Source: Blastococcus sp. Marseille-P5729
Lineage (GTDB): Bacteria; Actinomycetota; Actinomycetes; Mycobacteriales; Antricoccaceae
Assembly: GCF_900292035.1 (NCBI RefSeq)
Contig: NZ_OMPO01000003.1
Span: 310,001-374,000 of the forward strand
DNA: 64,000 bases
Direction: 5' to 3'
Made by a program: the position numbers and the translations under genes. This document shows, piece by piece, positions 7,894-16,759 of the stretch. How positions within the stretch are numbered: position 1 is the first letter of the stretch; every line of letters starts with the position of its first letter. The notes under the pieces were generated by a model. That model did not search any database, had not been told where the DNA came from, and saw only the letters and a program-made list of their open reading frames with translations.

Positions 7894-8784
7894 CTAGCTG
7901 TTCTTCTTGCGCACGATCAACGACACGATCAGCGCGAGCAGCAGTGCACCGAGCGCCGCCGGCGCGACCTTCTTGGCTACCGTGCCGCCGGCGAGCTCGA
8001 TCAGGTCGATCGGCTCGGGCTCGCCGACCGGCGACTGTGCCGGGGAGGGCTTCTTGTCGGTGCCGGACGGCGTAGTGGACGGGGAGGCCGAGGCAGCAGC
8101 CTGCTGGTCGGCGGCGTCGCGCGCCTTGTCCTGCGGCTGGGTGCCGGGGCGGGCGTCCTTGACCGCGGCGGTATTGGCGGACGCCGCCGGCAACACTGCC
8201 GAGTCTGACCCGGACTTCGCAGACGTATCAGCCGACGCGGCGCTGCCCTTGTCGGCCGACGCGGCGGCGGTCTGGGGAGCGGCCTGGGCGTCAGCGCTCT
8301 TGCCAGCCGAGCCGGTCTGCGTGCCGGCGGTGGGCCCGTCGTCCGCCCCAAGCTTGCCGGCGAGGCAGTCGGCGAACTGGCCGATCAGCTTGTTGCCGAC
8401 ATCGACCATCACGCCGCGACCGAACTGAGCGGGCTTGCCGGTGATGTTGAGATCGGTGATGACCTTGCACTCGGTGGTGTCACCCGAACCGGTCAGGGTC
8501 GCGGTGATCTTGGCCGATGCGGTGCCATTCCCGCGCGAGTCACGGCCGCGGGCATCGATGACGGCCTTGTGGTTGGCCTCGTCCTTCTCTACGAACTTGG
8601 CCTGGCCCTTGTAGGTGAGGTTGATGGGGCCGAGCTTGACCTTCACGCTGCCGGTGAAGTCGTCGCCGTCCACCGAGTCGACGGCCGCACCCGGCATGCA
8701 CGGGGCGATCTGACGGATGTCGAGGAGTATCGGCCAGGCCTGCTCGACGGGGACGGGGATGCTGAATGAGTGCTCGAGCTCCAT
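7894..8784 (-). CDS. coxG: CoxG-like SRPBCC protein with C-terminal membrane anchor
   Basis: CO-dehydrogenase subunit G family. Residues 1-150 form an SRPBCC lipid-binding fold (MELEHSFSIPVPVEQAWPIL, then GSVKVKLGP, KITATL and ITGKPAQFGRGVM). A low-complexity Ala/Ser/Pro/Asp linker of about 110 residues follows, then a single transmembrane helix (APAALGALLLALIVSLIV) and a basic tail RKKNS. CoxG is thought to recruit the molybdenum hydroxylase to the membrane (family knowledge). It is the last gene of coxS-L-M-G, about 120 bp after coxM. Total 296 residues; the linker is the variable part of the family. Confidence 0.9.
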   Translation of the reverse strand: MELEHSFSIPVPVEQAWPILLDIRQIAPCMPGAAVDSVDGDDFTGSVKVKLGPINLTYKGQAKFVEKDEANHKAVIDARGRDSRGNGTASAKITATLTGSGDTTECKVITDLNITGKPAQFGRGVMVDVGNKLIGQFADCLAGKLGADDGPTAGTQTGSAGKSADAQAAPQTAAASADKGSAASADTSAKSGSDSAVLPAASANTAAVKDARPGTQPQDKARDAADQQAAASASPSTTPSGTDKKPSPAQSPVGEPEPIDLIELAGGTVAKKVAPAALGALLLALIVSLIVRKKNS

Positions 8785-8904
8785 GTCACTTCCTTTGGTG
8801 GTCGTGCCGCGACCGAGGGCCGCTAGGTCGTCTGTGGATCAAACCATACGTCCGCCGCGGCCGCAGCAGACGGCGACGACGGACGTATGGGTCGCACGCG
8901 GTTC

Positions 8905-9783
8905 TTACTTGTTGCCGTGGTCGGACTCGCCCGCCGATATCGCCTTCTGCAGCGCGCGCCGGGTCAGCACCTTCGCCAGGTGCCTGCGGTAGTCGGCCTT
9001 CGCGGACAGGTCGTCGGTCGGGCTAGTGCCCTCGTCGGCCTTCTCGGCAGCGGCCTTGAAGGTCTCCTCGGTGGCGGGCTTGCCCGTCAGCTCGGCCTCG
9101 ACGCCGGTGGCGCGCAGCGGGGTCGAGCCCATGTTGGTCAGGCCGACCCGGGCGTCGCTGATCGTGTCACCGTCGACCTTCAGAGCGACTGCGACGCCGA
9201 CCGTCGCCCACGCCTGGGCCATCCGGTTGAACTTCTCGTAGTGGACCTTCCAGTCACCGACCTTCGGGAACGAGACGCTGACGAGCACTTCGCCTTCCCC
9301 GATGGCAGTGGTGAGATAGTCCTCGAAGAACTCGGACGCCGGGACGGTGCGTCGTCCCTCGCTGCCGGCGATCTCGAACTCTGCCTCGAGCGCCACGGCT
9401 GCCGACCCGAGATCGCCGGCAGGGTCCGCGTGCGCGAGCGCGCCGCAGAGCGTGCCGCGATGACGCACCTGGCGGTCGGCGACCGTCTCGGTGATCTCCT
9501 GCAGCAGCTTCACGTGCTGAGCGACCAGCTCGTTCTCGAGCACCTCCGAGTGGGTCACCATGGCGCCGATCTTGATCTTGTCGCCGTCCTCGGTGACCTG
9601 CTTGAGCTCATCGATCGCGCCGATATCGACGATCGTCGATGGCGCCGCGAGCCGGAGGCGCAGCACCGGGATGAAGGACTGGCCGCCGGCGATCACCTTG
9701 GGGTCGTCGCCACCGTCGGCGAGCGCCTGCACCGCCTCCTCGACGGACGATGGCCGAGCGTAGTCGAACTTTGCGGGAATCAT
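8905..9783 (-). CDS. coxM: FAD-binding medium subunit of a CoxSLM molybdenum hydroxylase
   Basis: Electron-transfer FAD subunit of a xanthine-dehydrogenase-family enzyme, 292 residues. The first FAD loop is AGGQSFIPVLRLRL and the second is RHRGTLCGALAHADPAGD. The C-terminal CO_deh_flav_C domain holds TNMGSTPLRATGVEAEL. ATG 9783 is preceded by AAGGAG at 6 nt. It starts 16 nt after the coxL stop. The S-L-M order of this cluster is typical of form II enzymes rather than the M-S-L order of true CO dehydrogenases. Confidence 0.95.
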   Translation of the reverse strand: MIPAKFDYARPSSVEEAVQALADGGDDPKVIAGGQSFIPVLRLRLAAPSTIVDIGAIDELKQVTEDGDKIKIGAMVTHSEVLENELVAQHVKLLQEITETVADRQVRHRGTLCGALAHADPAGDLGSAAVALEAEFEIAGSEGRRTVPASEFFEDYLTTAIGEGEVLVSVSFPKVGDWKVHYEKFNRMAQAWATVGVAVALKVDGDTISDARVGLTNMGSTPLRATGVEAELTGKPATEETFKAAAEKADEGTSPTDDLSAKADYRRHLAKVLTRRALQKAISAGESDHGNK

Positions 9784-9799
9784 CGATGTCTCCTTTTGA

Positions 9800-12226
9800 T
9801 TACTCGGCGGTGCCGTCGGTGTGGGCAGTGGTCTCTTCGGCCGCGGTCTTGGTGTGGCCATCGCCGTGGATGGCGCGCCACACCCGCTCGGGCGTGGCCG
9901 GCATCCGCAGGTCGTTCACGCCGTACTGGCGCAGCGCGTCGACGACGGCATTCATCACAGCGGGAGTCGACGCGATGCACCCGGCCTCGCCCACGCCCTT
10001 GACGCCCAGCGGGTTGGACGTCGCAGCGGTGATTGTCTGGTCGGTCAGGAACGAGGGCAGATCGGCCGCCGACGGCAGGGTGTAGTCGACGAAGGTGCCG
10101 GTGGTGAGGTTGCCGTCGTCATCGAAGATGGCCTCCTCGTAGAGCGCCTGCGCGATGCCCTGCGCCAGGCCGCCGTGCACCTGCCCCTCGACGATCAACG
10201 GGTTGACCAGGTTGCCGACGTCGTCCACGCAGGCGTACTTCACCAGCCGCGCATCACCGGTCTCGGTGTCGATCTCGACCGCCGCGAGGTGGGTGCCGTG
10301 CGGGTAGGAGAAGTTCTCCGGATCGTAGGTCGCGTCGCTGTCCAGGCCGAGCTCTACGCCCTCCGGGTAGTCGTGCCCAGCGAAGACGGCCAGCGCGATC
10401 TCCTGGATGGACAGGCCCTTGTCGGTGCCCTTGACCTTGAACTGTCCGCCGTCGAACTCCAGGTCGTCGGCGGAGGCCTCCAGTAGGTGCGAGGCGATCT
10501 TCTTGGCCTTCTCCTTGACCTTGTCCGCTGCCTTGACGATGGCGATGCCACCCACCGACAGGGACCGCGAGCCGTAGGTGTCCAGCCCCTTGTGGCTGGA
10601 GGCGGTGTCGCCGTGCAGCACCTCGATGTCGTCGTACGGCACGCCCAGCTGATCGGAGACGATCTGCGCGAACGCGGTCTCCAGTCCCTGCCCGTGCGGC
10701 GAGGTCCCGGTGATCACCTCGACCTTGCCGGTGGGCAGCATCCGGATCGAGCCGTACTCCCAGCCGCCGGCGCCGTAGTCCAGGGAGCCGAGCACGCGAG
10801 ACGGCGCCAGTCCGCACATCTCGGTGAAGGTCGAGATGCCGAGGCCGAGCTGCTTGGTGGACTTCTCGGCCCGGCGCTTGTCACGCTCGGCCTTCATGTC
10901 CTCCCAGCCGAACAGCTGCAGCGCCCGGTCGGTGGCTGCCTCGTAGTTGCCGGTGTCGTAGGTGAGCCCACATACCGTGGTGAACGGGAACTCCTCGTGC
11001 TTGATCCAGTTCTTCTGCCGTAGCTCCATCGGGTCCATGCCGAGCTCGACCGCGAGCTCGTCCATGATCCGCTCGATGGCGTACGTCGCCTCCGGGCGCC
11101 CCGCGCCGCGGTAGGCGTCGGTCGGCGTCTTGGTGGTGAACACGCCGTGGCAGGTGAACTTGTACGCCGGGATCTTGTAGATCGCCGGGAACATGAATGC
11201 CCCGAGAATCGGCACGCCCGGGCCCACCAGGCGCAGGTAGGCGCCCATGTCGGCGTGCAGCTCGATCTCGAGGCCGGTCACCTTGCCGTCCTTGGTGGCG
11301 GTGATCGTGACGTCCTGGATCTGGTCGCGGCCGTGGTGGGCGACCATGAGCGACTCGGAGCGGGTCTCGGTGAACTTCACCGGCTTACCGATCCGCATCG
11401 CGACGACCGCGGCGGTCATCTCCTCAGGCGTGACCGGGAGCTTGCCGCCGAACCCGCCGCCGACGTCCGGTGCGATGACGCGCACCTTGTGCTCGGGGAT
11501 GCCGAGCGTCATCGCGAGCATCAGTCGCAGGATGTGCGGCACCTGGGTCGCGGAGGTGACGGTGACTCCGCCGTCGGTCGGCTCGACGACGACCGAGCGC
11601 GGCTCCATGAACGCCGGCATCAGCCGCTGCTGGATGAAGCGACGCTTGACCGTGACCTCGGCCGACTCCTGAGCCTTCGCGGTGCTCTCGCCGGTGCCGG
11701 CCTCGGCCGAGTCGAACACCCAGGTGTACGACTTGTTGGAAGATGTGTTGGGGTGCACCAGGTCGGCACCGTCCTGCACCGCCTGCTCCATGTCGAGGAC
11801 GGCCGGCAGCGGGTCGTAGTCGACCGCGACGAGCTCGGCGGCGTCCACCGCCTGGGCCTTGGTGCGGGCGACTACGACGGCGACCGCCTCACCGACGTGG
11901 TTGACCTGGTTCACGGCCATCGGCGGCGCGCCCGGGTTGACCATGTCGGGGGTGACCGGCCACGCGCACGGGACATCGCCCTGCACCTCGGCGACGTCCT
12001 TGCCGGTGATGATGTCGACCACGCCCGGCATGCCCTTGGCCTCGTCGACGCTGATGCCGGTGATCTTCGCGTGGGCCATCGGTGAGCGCACGAACGCGAG
12101 GTGCAGCAGGCCCGTAGCGGTCTTGTTGTCGGTCCACGTCGTCCGGCCGGTGACCAGGTGCTTGTCCTCGCGGCGGGCGCGGGCGTTGCCGATCTCGGCG
12201 GCGGGGCGGTCGTCGACAGCCGTCAT
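9800..12226 (-). CDS. coxL: Molybdopterin large subunit, form II CODH-like
   Basis: Catalytic Mo-cofactor subunit of 808 residues. The active-site loop reads AYRGAGR (residues 371-377), the form II signature; the form I motif AYxCSFR of proven CO dehydrogenases is absent. Other marks are [28 protein letters not shown] and, at the C-terminus, [20 protein letters not shown] with the conserved Glu. ATG 12226 overlaps the coxS stop by 4 nt. The substrate is therefore an aldehyde, purine-like or other hydroxylatable compound, or very weak CO activity; it cannot be told from sequence. CoxD/E/I maturation genes lie 8-11 kb away. Confidence 0.93.
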   Translation of the reverse strand: MTAVDDRPAAEIGNARARREDKHLVTGRTTWTDNKTATGLLHLAFVRSPMAHAKITGISVDEAKGMPGVVDIITGKDVAEVQGDVPCAWPVTPDMVNPGAPPMAVNQVNHVGEAVAVVVARTKAQAVDAAELVAVDYDPLPAVLDMEQAVQDGADLVHPNTSSNKSYTWVFDSAEAGTGESTAKAQESAEVTVKRRFIQQRLMPAFMEPRSVVVEPTDGGVTVTSATQVPHILRLMLAMTLGIPEHKVRVIAPDVGGGFGGKLPVTPEEMTAAVVAMRIGKPVKFTETRSESLMVAHHGRDQIQDVTITATKDGKVTGLEIELHADMGAYLRLVGPGVPILGAFMFPAIYKIPAYKFTCHGVFTTKTPTDAYRGAGRPEATYAIERIMDELAVELGMDPMELRQKNWIKHEEFPFTTVCGLTYDTGNYEAATDRALQLFGWEDMKAERDKRRAEKSTKQLGLGISTFTEMCGLAPSRVLGSLDYGAGGWEYGSIRMLPTGKVEVITGTSPHGQGLETAFAQIVSDQLGVPYDDIEVLHGDTASSHKGLDTYGSRSLSVGGIAIVKAADKVKEKAKKIASHLLEASADDLEFDGGQFKVKGTDKGLSIQEIALAVFAGHDYPEGVELGLDSDATYDPENFSYPHGTHLAAVEIDTETGDARLVKYACVDDVGNLVNPLIVEGQVHGGLAQGIAQALYEEAIFDDDGNLTTGTFVDYTLPSAADLPSFLTDQTITAATSNPLGVKGVGEAGCIASTPAVMNAVVDALRQYGVNDLRMPATPERVWRAIHGDGHTKTAAEETTAHTDGTAE

Positions 12227-12705
12227 GAGGACGCTCCTACGCTCGAGGAGTTGCCAGCGGCGTGCTTGATCGCCTCGACGATGTTCTGGTAGCCGGTGCA
12301 ACGGCAGAGGTTGCCCTCGATGCCTTCTCGGATCTCCTGCTCGTCCGGGTTCGGGTTCTCGTTGAGCAGGTCGATCGCGGCCATGATCATGCCCGGCGTG
12401 CAGTAGCCGCACTGCAGCGCGTGCTTCTCGTGGAAGGCCCGCTGCATCGGGTGCAGCTCGCCGCCATCGGCAAGCCCCTCGATGGTGAGCACCTCGTGCC
12501 CGTCTGCCTGTACCGCGAGCATGGTGCAGGACTTGATCGCCTTGCCGTCAAGATGCACGGTGCAGGCGCCGCAGTTGCTCGTGTCGCACCCCACCACCGT
12601 GCCGGTCTTGCCCAGTACGTCGCGCAGGTAGTGCACCAGCAGCATCCGCGGCTCGACGTCGTCCTCATTCTTCATTCCGTCTACGGTGACGCTGATCTTG
12701 CTCAT
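12223..12705 (-). CDS. coxS: [2Fe-2S] small subunit of the CoxSLM hydroxylase
   Basis: Iron-sulfur subunit of 160 residues. The N-terminal plant-type [2Fe-2S] cluster ligands are in [22 protein letters not shown]'s conserved cysteines; the second cluster uses QCGYCTPGM and [12 protein letters not shown] 12705 has GGAGG 5 nt upstream, supporting this start over the longer in-frame extension. It is first in the coxS-L-M-G operon and overlaps coxL by 4 nt. Confidence 0.96.
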   Translation of the reverse strand: MSKISVTVDGMKNEDDVEPRMLLVHYLRDVLGKTGTVVGCDTSNCGACTVHLDGKAIKSCTMLAVQADGHEVLTIEGLADGGELHPMQRAFHEKHALQCGYCTPGMIMAAIDLLNENPNPDEQEIREGIEGNLCRCTGYQNIVEAIKHAAGNSSSVGASS

Positions 12706-12998
12706 GCACCCTCCAGGCTGCGTGCTGATCGGTTGGCTTTCCCGCCGTGGCGGCATACACCGGCAGCATATGTGGTCGCCGACACATTGAGAAGGGCGGA
12801 CACCCGTCACGGCAGATGCGGCGGATTCTGGGGTGTTCAGGTGCAGCTGAGACGGCCTACGCCGACCACGTCGCGGAAGCGGCCAGCTTCTCGAGAGAGG
12901 TTGTGTCGGCGAGCGCGAGCAGCGCAGGGAGCGCGACGATCATCGCCGCAGTGAGCACCTTGCCGGCCGCTGGGAGGGTTGTGGGTAGCTCACGTCGG
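12706..12998. other. Intergenic region upstream of coxS
   Basis: About 290 bp with the coxS promoter presumably within it; no strong consensus promoter is visible. A minus-strand reading from GTG 12958 to TAG 12857 would give a 33-residue peptide with a hydrophobic core ([14 protein letters not shown]). It lacks a ribosome-binding site and I do not call it a gene. CCGCC/GGCGG near 12745 forms a short hairpin. Confidence 0.35.
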
Positions 12999-13685
12999 TC
13001 AATTCCAGACGACGGAGTTAGCCAGCTCCAGCATGGCGTTGCCGCCGTCCCCGGTGTTGCTGGACTCGGCGTTGAGGGTGAAGCCGTATGCCGTGCCCTC
13101 GTGGATCGTGATGATCAGCAGGCTGTAGCCCTTGGCGCTGCCCCGGGTGTACTCGCTCGTCTCGAAGGCCTTGACCTTCTCCCCGTCGATGTCGGTGAGG
13201 TTCACGTCCATCTCGGAGGTGGTGACGCTGAGCGACTTCTCCACCGCATCGCGCGTCTCGGTGAAGACGTCGTCGAGGGAGGTGTTCCCGACCTGCTGAT
13301 GGGTGACGATCATCGTCGTCGGGAAGCTGGAGTGGCTGTCCGGGTCGTAGATCTCCAAGACCGCGTTGCTGGTGCCGGTGTCACCGGTCGCGTCCTCGTA
13401 TCCCGGCGGCAGGTTGTAGCTGAAGCTTCCGTCCGTGGACTCGGCCGAGCCACCGTTCGAGTTCGAGGCGGACGCGCTGGTCTGCGTCGGGGAGCCGCTG
13501 CCCGAGGGGCCAGCCTCCTGCGACCCGTCGTCGCCGCCGCGGACGACGACGATGACCGTCACGATCGCCAGCACCGTGAGGGCGACGAGCGCGCTGATCA
13601 GCGCGGGAGTGAGGGTCTTGCGCGGTGGTGGACCGCCCGGGAGCGGCTGGCCATACGCCGGCTCCGCTCCCCGCGCGGTCATCAT
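12999..13685 (-). CDS. Single-pass membrane protein, paralogue of the adjacent lipoprotein
   Basis: Unknown function, 228 residues. A Pro-rich cytoplasmic start, one transmembrane helix (about 29-48, ALISALVALTVLAIVTVIVV), a Ser/Gly linker, then an extracytoplasmic domain. That domain begins STDGSFSYNLPPGYEDA and ends NAMLELANSVVWN. The same opening and closing motifs occur in the neighbouring lipoprotein (ATDGSFSYELPPGFEDA; SSLVELAKTIKWS), so the two genes are diverged tandem duplicates with different membrane anchors. GAGG lies 7 nt before ATG 13685. It starts 21 nt after its paralogue's stop, so the two are probably co-transcribed. Confidence 0.8.
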   Translation of the reverse strand: MMTARGAEPAYGQPLPGGPPPRKTLTPALISALVALTVLAIVTVIVVVRGGDDGSQEAGPSGSGSPTQTSASASNSNGGSAESTDGSFSYNLPPGYEDATGDTGTSNAVLEIYDPDSHSSFPTTMIVTHQQVGNTSLDDVFTETRDAVEKSLSVTTSEMDVNLTDIDGEKVKAFETSEYTRGSAKGYSLLIITIHEGTAYGFTLNAESSNTGDGGNAMLELANSVVWN

Positions 13686-13706
13686 GGGGCGACCTCGATC
13701 ATTCCC

Positions 13707-14375
13707 CTACGACCACTTGATCGTCTTAGCCAGTTCCACCAGGGAGCTGCCGGCATCGCTCTTGTTGCTCGGCAGGGTGTTGACGGTGATGAAGTAGAAG
13801 GTGCCGTCGTGCTTGGTCACGATCTGCGCCGAGGCGACATCCTGGTCGCCGTCCTTGTAGTCGCCCGTCGTCCAGGTGGTGTACTCCTCGCCGTCGATGT
13901 CCGGGAGAATCGACTCGTCGGGGCCGTCCGCGGACGTGGTTGTGCTGAACTTGCTCTCGATCTCCTTGCGGACCTCCTCGGCGGCCTGCTCGATGGTACC
14001 CGAGGAGGTGCCCGAGGTGACCACGATGTTCGTCGGGAACGAGGGGTCGCTGTCGAGGTCGGCAACGGTCAGGATGGCGCCGGGAACGTTGATCTCGCCC
14101 TGCGCGTCCTCGAAGCCGGGGGGCAGCTCGTAGCTGAACGAGCCGTCGGTGGCCTCCTCGGAGCCGCCAGGCGCGTCGCTCTCGCTGGTGTCGCTCTCGT
14201 CCGACTCGCTCTCGCTGGTGTCGCTCTCGTCGGACTCGCTGGTCTCCGCGGCCGAGGTCTTGGTCTGGGAGGCGGGGCTGCCCTCGCCCTCGGTCTCATT
14301 GGAGCAGGCGGCTGCGGCGAGCAGCACTATGGAGGCGGCTGCGGTCGCCACGGTGCGGCGGATAGTCGAAGTCAT
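13707..14375 (-). CDS. Putative lipoprotein with Ser/Asp/Glu-rich linker
   Basis: Exported protein of 222 residues. A basic n-region (MTSTIRRT), a hydrophobic stretch and the lipobox LAAAACS predict lipidation on the cysteine near residue 21. An acidic Ser-rich linker follows, built on a 30-bp tandem repeat. The folded domain has the ATDGSFSYELPPGFEDA motif shared with the next gene. No catalytic motif is recognisable and I cannot name the family. ATG 14375 is preferred for its compact signal peptide; ATG 14387 is an in-frame alternative. Confidence 0.8.
   Translation of the reverse strand: MTSTIRRTVATAAASIVLLAAAACSNETEGEGSPASQTKTSAAETSESDESDTSESESDESDTSESDAPGGSEEATDGSFSYELPPGFEDAQGEINVPGAILTVADLDSDPSFPTNIVVTSGTSSGTIEQAAEEVRKEIESKFSTTTSADGPDESILPDIDGEEYTTWTTGDYKDGDQDVASAQIVTKHDGTFYFITVNTLPSNKSDAGSSLVELAKTIKWS
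14176..14235. repeat. Two tandem 30-bp repeats in the lipoprotein linker
   Basis: Units 14176-14205 and 14206-14235 differ by one base. On the minus strand they encode the repeating acidic linker ESDESDTSES. Being a multiple of 3, copy-number change would only alter linker length. Confidence 0.7.
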
Positions 14376-14428
14376 GCCTTCAACCATAGGTCGCTCGACC
14401 AGGCGTTGGCGTGGAGCCAGATGACGGT

Positions 14429-14456
14429 TTGGTGTACTTCCACCTGGCGATACACT
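14429..14456 (+). promoter_or_regulatory. Promoter of the ElaA-like GNAT gene, leaderless
   Basis: TTGGTG (14429-14434), 16-bp spacer, TACACT (14451-14456), then 6 nt to the GTG start codon. There is no ribosome-binding site, so transcription likely begins at the GTG. Confidence 0.55.
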
Positions 14457-14462
14457 CTGCGG

Positions 14463-14915
14463 GTGGCCCTGCAGATCCATGACCGCAGCCTCGACCAGCT
14501 CAGCCCGCGGCAGCTGCACGACATCATCCAGCTGCGTGTTGATGTGTTCGTCGTCGAGCAGGAGTGCCCCTACCCGGAGCTCGACGGCCGGGACGTCGAA
14601 CCAGGGACGCGGCACCTCTGGCTCGAGCGCGACGGCGCGGTGGTCGCCGTCGCGCGCATCCTCGACGACGGCGACGTCTGGCGGATCGGGCGGGTGGCCG
14701 CCGCCCGGGGGAGCCGCGGCCTCGGGCTCGCGGGAACACTGATGGCGGCCGCGATCGAGCACTGCCCCGGCCGACCGATCGTCCTGAGTGCCCAGAGCCA
14801 CCTGACGGAATGGTACGGCGGCTTCGGGTTCACCCCGGACGGCGCGGAGTACCTGGAGGACGGCATCCCCCACATCCCGATGCGGCGCGATGTGGAGCCT
14901 GCCTCCGCGAGCTGA
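14463..14915 (+). CDS. GNAT N-acetyltransferase, ElaA family
   Basis: 150-residue single-domain acetyltransferase that transfers an acetyl group from acetyl-CoA to an unknown amine. The N-terminus LHDIIQLRVDVFVVEQECPYPELDGRD... (first 20 residues of the motif matter) closely follows the ElaA pattern LxxLLQLRxxVFVVEQxCPY. The acetyl-CoA loop is GRVAAARGSRGLGLAGTL and the C-terminus has WYGGFGF. GTG 14463 is the only start that keeps the family N-terminus, and a -10 box lies 6 nt upstream. The stop codon directly abuts the convergent hydrolase stop. Confidence 0.88.
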   Translation: MALQIHDRSLDQLSPRQLHDIIQLRVDVFVVEQECPYPELDGRDVEPGTRHLWLERDGAVVAVARILDDGDVWRIGRVAAARGSRGLGLAGTLMAAAIEHCPGRPIVLSAQSHLTEWYGGFGFTPDGAEYLEDGIPHIPMRRDVEPASAS

Positions 14916-15791
14916 CTAGGCCAGGAACTGACTCAGCTCGACCAGCACCTCGTAAGCCTCGCTGATCAGATCGGCGTGCAGGTGAGCCACATGCCACAGG
15001 CGCGGCATCTCGACATAGGTGACGTCGGCCCCAGCTGCCGCAGCCTTGCGGACGAACCGTTCGCACTGCTCGCGCAGCACCTCGTCGCGGCCCACCTGCA
15101 CGAGCGTAGGCGGAAGCGTCGAGAGGTCCCCGAAGATGGGACTGATTCCCGGATCGAAGCGGTCCTGGTCTCCGCAGTACTTCTCGGCGCTGGTGCGTCC
15201 CCACTTGGGGCGTACGACGATGTCGGCCCTGTTGCCGGCCGGTACGACGGTCAGGTCCACCCACGGTGCGACGAGCCCGAGCCGAGTCGGTGCGGCATCC
15301 GAGCCGGCCAGCTGCAGCGCGGTTGCGGCTGCCAGCCCACCGCCGGCGGAGTCGCCGCTGAGCGTGTAGCTGCCGTGGTCGGCGGCGACCGCGCGACAGA
15401 AGGCGAGGGCGTCGTCCAGCGCCGCGGGGTACTGGTGCTCAGGGGCCAGCCGGTAGTCCGGCAAGAACACGGCGCGGCCGGTGATCTCGGCGAGGTTCGC
15501 GCCAAGGTTGCGGTAGACCCGCGGTGAGCCGACGGTGTAGGCCCCGCCGTGCAGGTGCACCACCGCCGCCTGTCGGACGGGTTCGCCGACCGTGACCCGC
15601 AGCCCGGAGACCCCGCCCATCGTGACCGCCTCGGTGCGGGTGCCCCTCGGGGCGGCGGGCGAGCTCCCCCCGACGATCTCCAGGTAGCGTCGCTGCGCCC
15701 GGTACGGCAGCGGCCCACCGAGACCTGGTCGCTGGACGACCTTCACGATGCGCCGGACCACGGGATAGGGCAGGTTGAGCCTGCGGGTCAC
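14916..15791 (-). CDS. Alpha/beta hydrolase, HSL-type esterase
   Basis: Carboxylesterase of the hormone-sensitive-lipase group, 291 residues from GTG 15791. The oxyanion-hole motif is VHLHGGAY, the nucleophile elbow GDSAGGG, the acid is probably the Asp in VQVGRDEVL and the base the His in RLWHVAHLH. The start overlaps the SDR stop by 4 nt (GTGA), so the genes form an operon. Together with the SDR and the divergent TetR it is likely a small catabolic or detoxification unit for an ester whose alcohol is then oxidised (inference). Confidence 0.9.
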   Translation of the reverse strand: MTRRLNLPYPVVRRIVKVVQRPGLGGPLPYRAQRRYLEIVGGSSPAAPRGTRTEAVTMGGVSGLRVTVGEPVRQAAVVHLHGGAYTVGSPRVYRNLGANLAEITGRAVFLPDYRLAPEHQYPAALDDALAFCRAVAADHGSYTLSGDSAGGGLAAATALQLAGSDAAPTRLGLVAPWVDLTVVPAGNRADIVVRPKWGRTSAEKYCGDQDRFDPGISPIFGDLSTLPPTLVQVGRDEVLREQCERFVRKAAAAGADVTYVEMPRLWHVAHLHADLISEAYEVLVELSQFLA

Positions 15792-16654
15792 GCGCGCACC
15801 TTGCCGAGGTCGTGCTGTGCCGTTACTTTCGGCTGCTGGTCGCTGTCTCGCCCCACGGCCCGGCCGACGACTGGCTGGTAGCCCGAGCCGAGCAGTCGGA
15901 CGACGAGGTCGAGCACCTTCGCATCGGTACCGACGAGGGCACGCGCCTTGTTGCGGCGCACCGCCCGCCAGATCACCTCGGCGGCTCGCTCCGGTGTCGT
16001 GCGCGCCAGGTTCTCGTCGAAGTGCGCGGCGACCTCCGCCGGATCGTGCAGCGCGTCGCCGCGGCCGCTGCGGGCGATCGAGGTCTTGATGCCTCCGGGA
16101 TGCACGCACGTGACCCCGACGGGGTGGCCGGCGTCCTGCATCTCCATCCGCAGCGCTTCGGTGAACCCGCGAACTGCGAACTTCGCTGCGTTGTACGCCG
16201 ACTGGCTCGGCACGGCAAGGAGCCCGAACAGGCTGGAGATGTTGACCACGTGACCGTCACCGCTCTCGACCAGGTGCGGCAGGAAGGTCTTGGTGCCGTG
16301 GACGGCGCCCCAGAAGTTGATGTTCATCAGCCACTCGAGGTCGTCGTACGACATGTCGATGACGTTGCTGGAGAGCGCGACTCCTGCGTTGTTGACGATG
16401 ACGTTGACGTGGCCGAACCGCTCGAGAACCTCAGCGGCGTACGGCGTCCACGCCGCACGGTTGGCGACGTCGAGGCGGGCAGTGTGCAGATCGGCGCCCG
16501 ATCCGCACATCCGCGCGGTAGCTGCCAATCCGTCCGCGTCGATGTCGGAGATGGCCAGTCGGGCGCCTTCGCCGGATGCCTGGATGGCCAATGCGCGGCC
16601 GATACCGGAGCCGGCCCCGGTGATGACGACGGTCTTGCCGTGCAGCGTCTGCAT
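15788..16654 (-). CDS. Short-chain dehydrogenase/reductase
   Basis: NAD(P)-dependent oxidoreductase, 288 residues. The Rossmann motif TGAGSGIG is at 12-19, NNAG at 88-91, and the catalytic Ser140/141, Y154 and K158 in SAYNAAKFA. D37 in ISDID after strand 2 suggests a preference for NAD. The extended C-terminus beyond 250 residues is typical of classical SDRs annotated with acetoin or lipid substrates. It is the first gene of the SDR-hydrolase operon, divergent from a TetR gene. Confidence 0.92.
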   Translation of the reverse strand: MQTLHGKTVVITGAGSGIGRALAIQASGEGARLAISDIDADGLAATARMCGSGADLHTARLDVANRAAWTPYAAEVLERFGHVNVIVNNAGVALSSNVIDMSYDDLEWLMNINFWGAVHGTKTFLPHLVESGDGHVVNISSLFGLLAVPSQSAYNAAKFAVRGFTEALRMEMQDAGHPVGVTCVHPGGIKTSIARSGRGDALHDPAEVAAHFDENLARTTPERAAEVIWRAVRRNKARALVGTDAKVLDLVVRLLGSGYQPVVGRAVGRDSDQQPKVTAQHDLGKVRA

Positions 16655-16674
16655 GGACGCAGGCTAGTTCGCTG

Positions 16675-16716
16675 TTGAACACCGGTCAATAACGATGGTC
16701 GGCGGTGGCTGCCGAC
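16675..16716. promoter_or_regulatory. Candidate TetR operators between SDR and tetR
   Basis: Two inverted repeats with 7-bp spacers sit in the 105-bp divergent region. They are TTGA-7-TCAA (16675-16689), close to the SDR start, and GTCGGC-7-GCCGAC (16698-16716). TACGAT at 16730-16735 is a likely -10 for tetR. Either repeat could bind the neighbouring TetR; the longer arms favour the second. Confidence 0.4.
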
Positions 16717-16759
16717 GACGGCGCCTGCCTACGATGGCAGCTATGCGAGAGGGATCGGC

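Noticed and set aside
9800-12226. Bona fide aerobic CO dehydrogenase
   Set aside because: Active-site loop is AYRGAGR (form II), not AYxCSFR, and gene order is S-L-M; CO oxidation should not be assumed.
12857-12958. 33-residue hydrophobic peptide upstream of coxS
   Set aside because: No ribosome-binding site or promoter, and no independent support for coding.
12747-14915. Very long plus-strand open frame (over 700 codons) ending as the ElaA-like GNAT
   Set aside because: Only the last 150 codons have family similarity. The rest runs antisense to the two exported-protein genes and reads as low-complexity Gly/Arg/Val sequence, an effect of high GC.
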